Shown piece after piece: positions 58,781 through 64,000 of a stretch of DNA of 64,000 bases (within the stretch, counting starts at the first letter, position 1; the number at the start of each line of letters is the position of its first letter). Under the pieces are notes generated by a model. It was not told the DNA's origin. It saw nothing but the letters and a program-made list of their open reading frames with translations, and did not search any database. The stretch spans positions 96,925,247-96,989,246 of the forward strand of contig CM043954.1 in the NCBI GenBank assembly GCA_014529385.2. Reading direction: 5' to 3'. A program made the translations under genes and the position numbers. The stretch comes from Adiantum capillus-veneris. Taxonomy: Eukaryota > Streptophyta > Polypodiopsida > Polypodiales > Pteridaceae.

Positions 58781-58855
58781 CTTGCCTTTTCGTACACGGT
58801 CCTCAGCTGCTCTCGAACTCTCGGGCTTTTCGTCGTCCTTGACATTTTGTTCTTT

Positions 58856-60374
58856 CTATGCCTTTTTAGGGCACTTCGCGGAGATATGTCCAAGTTCCCC
58901 GCATCCAAAGCACTTCCCCTCCCTGATGAAGCGAGCTCTCTCCTGAGGAGTAAGCTTGGGTCGTGCATCCTTTCTCTCTGGGTTGCTCTTTCTTTTTCTA
59001 CTTTCATTCCCAGAAGTCTGTCCGGTTCGTTGTGTCGTGACCTCATCTCTGGGGTAGGTCAGACTGCCAAAGTGAATTGCAAAGCCCCGCTTCGCATGAC
59101 TCATCAACTCCTGAATAGAAGCTGACTTCTGTTCCAAGCAGTGATCTCGGATCTCTGTAGGTCAGACTGCCAAAGTGAATTGCAAAGCCCCGCTTCGCAT
59201 GACTCATCAACTCCTGAATAGAAGCTGACTTCTGTTCCAAGCAGTGATCTCGGATCTCTGTAGGTAGACCCAAGGTAAACCGCTCAATCTGTTCTCTGAA
59301 CAAGATCTTCTTGAATGAAGAGGCGGGTAGAAAAGAGCTCCAAAATCTTTCACAGTAAGAATTCACTTTATCGCTCTTGGTCATCCGGAGATAGTTCCAA
59401 GCAGCTCGTATATCTCGCTCAAACTCTTGAGTCAACCAAGAAAAAATAAAAAGCCTCTTGAATTTCAGCCATGTAACTGGCACAGTCTTGCTTAATAGAA
59501 GCGTGACCACCAAGTGCGAGCAATCCCCTTAAAATAAGAGGCAGCTCTCCAAATCTTGGGGTGCTCTGAATAGCGTCCTCCCGCGAAAGCAATGTCAAAT
59601 TGTTGTATAAAAGACAAAGCCTTCGAAGCATCAGAGTATCCCGAAAAAATATCAAACTTAAGTGCTTGGCCACCTTCCTTAAACTCTCAGACTTTCTTGC
59701 TTTTATCTTCGAGAAAGTCATTCTGGTTGGCTTTGTAAAAATTCTTCTTGTTCGCATAAAAGTTTCCGTTGTCAGAGTCTGAACTGTCCGTAGACGAGTC
59801 CTCTGTAGAAGTGTCACTCATTGGGCGAGACTTAGACTTCTTTGCCTTTTTCTTGCCCTTTCCGAAGCGTTGTTTCTTGCTTGGTTCGCTCGAGTCTGAA
59901 GAGCTAGAAGAATTGTCAGAAGAAGAAGAAGAAGAAGAACTGGGTAAGCCTTCAAACTTGACGCGCTTCTTCAGTTTCTTTGCCTTGTCGAATGTCAACC
60001 TACGACCCAAATATCCAGGGAAGTCAGTGTCTTTCTTCTGCTTTTTGCCGTGCTTTTTGTCTTTCTTTTACATGTCGAAAAGCTGAGCAATCCGTGCATT
60101 TCTTGGAGGCAGAAGGTTTCTTGAGAGCGGGTTTTGGGAGTGGTGTTGTGGTTCTCTGCCACTCCGTCTGTACCTCTTCCAAAGAGGTCTGGTTCATATA
60201 TTTTGCCATCTTCGGGTCCTTGGCAAAATTGAGCATCATCTTTGTTGCATCATCAATCAATTTTCGACACTCCATCTCTCGTTGCTCCGCCGAAGTAGGC
60301 CTAGGCGGGCCATACTCCGTGTCGGAATCTTCGTTGTGATCCCTACCCGCATCTCCAAATGCAGAGGGAGTCAA
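58856..60374 (-). pseudogene. gypsy-2 gag relic
   Basis: Frames 60374-60024 (acidic start, then a Lys-rich part), 60010-59687 (poly-Ser and acidic, with the basic KKAKKSKSR), 59817-59419, 59513-59043 (gag domain, PVTWLKFKRLFIFSWL) and 59137-58856 (CCHC knuckle CFGCGELGHISAKC). A 103-bp tandem duplication within it shifts the frame. Confidence 0.8.
59054..59259. repeat. 103-bp tandem duplication in gypsy-2 gag
   Basis: Copies 59054-59156 and 59157-59259 are identical by eye, starting GTAGGTCAGACTGCC. As 103 is not divisible by three, it breaks the gag frame. The identity implies a recent event. Confidence 0.9.
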
Positions 60375-60467
60375 CTAATCATTGCCTAAAGCCATAGGTG
60401 ACGTGGAAAAAAAAAATCGGGGATCGGATTTCTCGTAGAAGAGAAATCAGCCGTGCTCTGATACCAC

Positions 60468-61110
60468 TGTAACAGACTTGGACACTCCAAGTCAAGAATC
60501 AACCGCGACAGTACCAAATAACCACTTCAAAACAATTCACACATCACAATAGATTTGCACTGGCCCAACGGAGTTCCGTGCCTAGAGATATTGGCCCCAA
60601 AGACTGGCGCCCCTTTCGGTATTTCTTTTTATATTATTCAGATCAAAGTACAAGAGAGTGGCTAGGGTTTCACTCTCAGACTCTGCGTCCAGATGCTCTG
60701 AGAAGTGAAGCCCTCACCACGTATATAAAAGTACCAAGGGATGCCCAAAAGCAGAGCCCCAAAAAGCTTCAAAATCAAAAGCATCTGCTCTCTCTCTCTC
60801 TCAAAGAGTCTAATTAAAAAGCAAATTACTTTTTCTCCCTCTATCTCTTGCTACTGGCGTAGAAAAAGCAAGAAAACTGCCAGCGCAAAGTCCGCCGCAA
60901 TTTCCGCCGCAAATTACGGAAATCTGTACTGCTGCTGCCACGTGGCACCCCCGGCAGAAATTAGGGTTTGCTGACAGAAATTAGGGTTTCAGCCAGAATT
61001 TAGGGTTTGCTGCGAATTAGGGTTTCTGGCAATTTTTAGGGTTTGCAGGGATTTTAGGGTTTCAGCCTGAAATTAGGGTTTCTCCGTAGCCACGTCATCA
61101 CTTTGTGACA
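60468..61110 (-). repeat. gypsy-2 right LTR (5' LTR in element sense)
   Basis: 643 bp. Read on the minus strand, its first ~150 bp (U3) contain TGACGTGG and then seven AAACCCTAA/AAACCCTAAA telo-box motifs. The shared module lies at about 60592-60627. Confidence 0.9.
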
Positions 61111-61206
61111 AAGAGTTGCCATGCCTCGCCTAAATCCTAGCTCAAAAACAACTGATATAAATCCTGCTCTAGACGAAATTATTCCGTTACAATTCCATGC
61201 TATCAT
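61111..61206 (-). mobile_element. LINE fragment B, endonuclease start
   Basis: Minus strand from ATG at 61206 reads MIAWNCNGIISSRAGFISVV, the typical start of the apurinic-like endonuclease of LINE ORF2. The frame meets the right edge of gypsy-2 after about 32 codons. Most of the endonuclease and the linker to the reverse transcriptase are missing on the other side, so the LINE was already internally deleted, or lost sequence at the insertion. Confidence 0.6.
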
Positions 61207-61314
61207 TTTAAGGTTGGTCCCATAGGTCTCGCACTGTCATGCAATGCGTTTTCCAACACCACTACTTTCCCTCCCCTATAGAAAGCCATTTTTCCTTTCT
61301 CCCTCGCCGCCTTG

Positions 61315-61640
61315 ATCCTGGAGAAATGAAATGAAATAAAATGTTATATTAACGTCCTCAGAAGGCCAGAATGACCTATGAGACCAGAAAGTTACAATGT
61401 GGTGGATCTGATACAAAATCACAGTAACAAAAATGACAAAATATAATGACAGAATATATTGCTATGGAATCTGAAATAGCTAGGTGTGATCTAAGCAGAT
61501 AGGTGGGATAGCTAAATCACAGATCACAAAAGATCCAGCTAGGTGGGATAGCTAAATCACAGATCATAAAAGATCCAGCATCGGTCGCTGGCGGATCTCA
61601 TCAATCTCCTCCATGGAAATAGCCTGACCGGGCGTCGTGC
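61315..61640 (-). mobile_element. LINE fragment C (3' end)
   Basis: A minus-strand 3' region resembling the end of fragment A ('ttatattaa', 'aaggccagaatgacct', 'tgagacca') with an ATTTCATTTCATTT tail at 61,321-61,335. A 37-bp-scale internal duplication ('agctaggtgggatagctaaa') lies near 61,490-61,570. It ends close to the start of fragment B, head to tail. Confidence 0.6.
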
Positions 61641-61648
61641 ATGCTGGG

Positions 61649-61695
<47 letters not shown>
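61649..61695. repeat. (GA)n microsatellite
   Basis: A GA run next to LINE fragment C. Confidence 0.95.
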
Positions 61696-61701
<6 letters not shown>

Positions 61702-61771
61702 GAGATAAAGAGAGAGCAAAAAGACATGGGTGGTCACTCTTCAAGATGCAACACCTCGTGGGCTGAATAAA

Positions 61772-62015
61772 TGCACCACTGAGATCCAACTCGATGTGGG
61801 TTGCAGATGGTCACCAAAGCATAGATCTAGGGCTGATTTGCACATCCGATTTGAGAAGAACCAAGGGCTAAATGCTGGCTGCAAAAAGCACAACCACAAC
61901 GCAAGAACACAGTAAATCTGAATTTAAAGCAGGGTTGAAATGATGGGGCTGCTGCGGCGAGGATGGGGCAGCAGATGTGCTCAAAGACAGTCGCAATGGG
62001 GGCACCAAGGGGGGC
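61772..62015. repeat. Dispersed repeat X, uninterrupted copy
   Basis: Matches 26455-26577 plus 31605-31760, the copy split by the copia element. It serves as the empty-site-like comparison. Confidence 0.7.
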
Positions 62016-62717
62016 CGCATGTGATCTCATGCAAAAAACCCTGGGGCTGAATGGGAGCTGCAAGGCGATGGATGTGGAAAAATGCATGAAAAGGCTCCTT
62101 GCAAATGGCACCCAGAAATATGTGAGAGAGTGAGAGGGGGACGGATCTTTTTATAGGGAAATAGGTGGCCTCGAGTTCGGCGAATCAGTAGCTGCCTGGT
62201 GAGTGCACATGTGCAGTTATGTGAGTTTCTTGCACTACATGTCAGTGGTCATGCATTTGACACCGGACTAGAACCGATGCATTCACCTATACCAAATCTA
62301 CATGCCCACGCTGGCACCCAAAAATATGAGAGAGTAAGGGGAAAGCTACATGTTCACAATGCCTTATGCACACCAAAGTGTGACAACAACCAAGAAGACT
62401 AGTCCAAACATGCAAATCCTGTGAATAGGCTCACAACATTTGCCGGAACTAAGTTCCTTGGACTCTGTACACAAACCTTGGCTCTGAAGTTGTAGTAGTA
62501 GCATGTCCGTATGGCACACAGAGACATGTGCACGTGACATGACTCTTCTTAGGTGGGTGCCACATCATAAAACAATAATGACGTGGTGAAAGAGCTAATA
62601 CATATACCACATCCTCACAAAATCCCATGAATGGACAAAATGGAAGAAAAATGCACATGAACCACCATTGTGACCATGCAACCCTGAGAGCAACCTAGGA
62701 TGCCACCTGGTGCTGAC
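62016..62717. other. Intronic sequence, no gene recognised
   Basis: Mixed sequence without supported coding capacity or element ends. Confidence 0.35.
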
Positions 62718-63535
62718 ATATCTCCAATAAGTCCCACATACCTATCTACAAACTAAAGTTTTGATGATCACATGCCATCCGATGGCATAGAGTACAAGAG
62801 GTGGCCATCTAGCTTTAGCAACCGTCACAAGCTTCTAGAGCATAGCGAATGTTGATGGTATAGGGAATGGTACCCTGCTGCCCATTCCCTGTAATTTGTG
62901 CAACCCCTTGGCGACCAGTGGAGGCTGGGAACCAATGGGGGGACAAATTACGGAGGGAACGGTCAGCAGGTGACCATTCCCAGCCATCACGAGTCCAGGG
63001 GAGGGGAGCCAATAATGAAGTGGGTTCAGTGGTGACAGAGGTATACAGGCAGCTCAGATTCTGTTGCTGAGTATGCAATGGGCAGCAAACAGCAAAGTGG
63101 TGCTGCAGGAACCATTCCAGCAGCTGAGGTGTCGACTCCTCTTTGTATTCTGGCTGCTGAGGTGGCGGCTCCTCAATGCATTTCATGTGCTGAATTGTGC
63201 ACATCTGATTGGACTGAAGCTGCTGATTTTCCTTATGCTGAGGTGGCAGGCGGATATCCAACGGTGCATGGGAAAATTCGGCTTAGAAAAAGTGCTGTCA
63301 ATGGACGAGTTGGATTCTCTGCCCCACGACCCTCAAGGGGTTTTACTAAATGGCCACTGGTGGCCAAGGTATGCCACTTGGTGAACACATGTCTCCAGCA
63401 TCTCCCACATATCTATCTGCAAACTAAAGCTTTGATGATCACATGCCGTCCAATGGCATGGTGTACAAGGGGGGACCTCTAGGTGTGTGTATCACAAGCT
63501 TCTAGAGCCTGGCAAATGCTATGGTAGTGAGGGTT
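62718..63535. repeat. Pair of ~150-bp direct repeats around a ~520-bp interior
   Basis: 62718-62870 and 63386-63535 share 'caaactaaag-tttgatgatc', 'acatgcc-tcc-atggcat' and 'cacaagcttctagagc', 668 bp apart. The interior has no clear domain; the 62815-63261 minus-strand frame is Gln/Pro-rich. It could be a miniature terminal-repeat retrotransposon (TRIM-like) or a tandem duplication. No primer site was identified. Confidence 0.4.
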
Positions 63536-63884
63536 TCTACTAAGTTGCCAAGATTGTCTATCCCTGAGCCTTGCAAGTTTCTTTCTAGAGGTGGTGTATG
63601 ATGCAGTGGTGGTCTTTGTTGTTGGCCACTTGACTAGATGAATTCCTTCATTACCTTCTATGGTCACTAGATCCTTGGATTTGACTAGCACCCACGATCC
63701 GAGAGGGGATTTTGAGGTTTAGAGGGTCACCTTCTTGGTATTGCACCTAGATCTGGGGAGACAGGGCTTCTTTGTGGTTGTGTCCAGTGATCAACAGCCA
63801 TCACATGCATGTGCACACCCACAGATACACATGTGGAAAAAAAAATTGCTTCACCAAAGATACTAATCCACCAAGACTGACTAC
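63536..63884. other. 5' end of the giant Nudix intron
   Basis: Unremarkable sequence leading (minus strand) away from the donor site at 63884. No other feature is supported. Confidence 0.4.
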
Positions 63885-64000
63885 CTCTCTGTTCTCATTC
63901 ATTACAAACGCTCCAATGCCAACTTGATGAGAGGCATTAGGTGGAAGAGTACAAGGACTATCTGGTATCCAATGAGTCATCATAATATATTGAGGTTCAG
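63885..64000 (-). CDS. Nudix hydrolase, upstream exon (partial at window edge)
   Basis: Minus-strand reading from the window end gives EPQYIMMTHWIPDSPCTLPP and then SHQVGIGAFVMNENRE, followed by a GTAGTC donor at 63884. This matches the segment just before the Nudix fold in the plant NUDT2/6/7/10 group (a YLM-x2-HWIP block, then VGIGAFV-x-N). The exon ends in phase 0 and the exon at 25476 starts in phase 0 with VLAVQEKNG, so they join exactly where the family sequence continues. The remaining N-terminal exons must lie beyond the window. Confidence 0.85.

Larger units (their letters stand above)
54185..61110 (-). mobile_element. Decayed Ty3/gypsy chromodomain element (gypsy-2)
   Basis: 6,926 bp with LTRs 54185-54795 and 60468-61110, both TGTAACA...TGTGACA. 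Flanking AAGCG and AAGAG form a one-mismatch target duplication. The primer site is GCTCTGATACCA on the plus strand at 60455-60466 (initiator Met tRNA). A pyrimidine tract (ACCCCCCTCTTG) sits after the left LTR and is the reverse complement of a polypurine tract. Gag, protease, reverse transcriptase, RNase H, integrase and chromodomain are all recognisable on the minus strand but broken by many stops and frameshifts. Confidence 0.9.
25477..63884 (-). other. 38.4-kb intron of the Nudix hydrolase gene
   Basis: The interval runs from donor GTAGTC at 63884 to an acceptor ending GGATAG at 25477. Both flanking exons are in phase 0. It is filled with LTR retrotransposons, LINE fragments and microsatellites on both strands. 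Size and content fit the giant introns known from gymnosperms and ferns. Confidence 0.75.

Noticed and set aside
62815-63261. 148-aa minus-strand frame
   Set aside because: Gln/Pro-rich, overlaps the direct-repeat unit, and has no recognisable domain or splice support.

Overview
This is nuclear DNA from a land plant with a large, repeat-rich genome, most likely a fern or a gymnosperm. The sequence does not decide between these. The evidence is a split plant-type Nudix hydrolase gene with one intron of about 38.4 kb, several nested plant LTR retrotransposons, telomere-type AAACCCTA motifs in LTRs, and very many (GA)n/(CT)n and (GT)n microsatellites. No rRNA gene, intact tRNA gene or CRISPR array was seen.

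Left part (1-6391): no recognisable gene. It holds microsatellites, a 147-bp tandem duplication, one copy of a dispersed repeat, an inverted-repeat-bounded element of about 2.2 kb, and a tRNA-derived SINE-like unit beside a hairpin.

Centre of interest (6392-17432): one complete Mutator-like transposon (MULE) of 11,041 bp. It has a perfect 9-bp target duplication (GAGCCTGGA on both sides) and long terminal inverted repeats (54 of the outer 64 positions match). All its genes read on the minus strand. (a) An 11-exon gene at 16465-12593 reads through in a consistent frame to a predicted 1007-aa protein. That protein has an N-terminal ParB-like domain, a basic linker, and a C-terminal beta-class DNA amino-methyltransferase domain. 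(b) A MULE transposase gene at 10591-7262 has a Cys/His finger, DDE residues, an AT-hook and a SWIM finger, but is broken by two in-frame TGA codons. (c) A small unknown ORF lies at 7007-6669. Between (a) and (b) are a G-rich minisatellite and a palindrome of about 320 bp carrying twelve CACGTG G-box cores. A ParB-methyltransferase gene carried by a eukaryotic DNA transposon is the strongest candidate here for an undescribed system.

Middle (17442-24058): no clear gene. There are weak relics of coding sequence, a second copy of the dispersed repeat, and two tandem-repeat zones.

Right part (24059-64000): a minus-strand Nudix hydrolase gene. Its last four exons lie at 25476-24059 and an upstream exon lies at 64000-63885; the two blocks join in phase 0. 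The 38.4-kb intron is filled with nested elements: a young Ty1/copia element (26578-31599, TSD CTACA), a decayed Ty3/gypsy element (31868-36705, minus), LINE fragments, a 9.2-kb chromodomain Ty3/gypsy element (42411-51601, TSD GTGCA) with a hAT-type MITE inside its gag, and a second decayed Ty3/gypsy element (54185-61110, minus) that lies inside a LINE. The three gypsy families are otherwise diverged but share a short LTR module containing GAAATACCGAAAGGGGCG.
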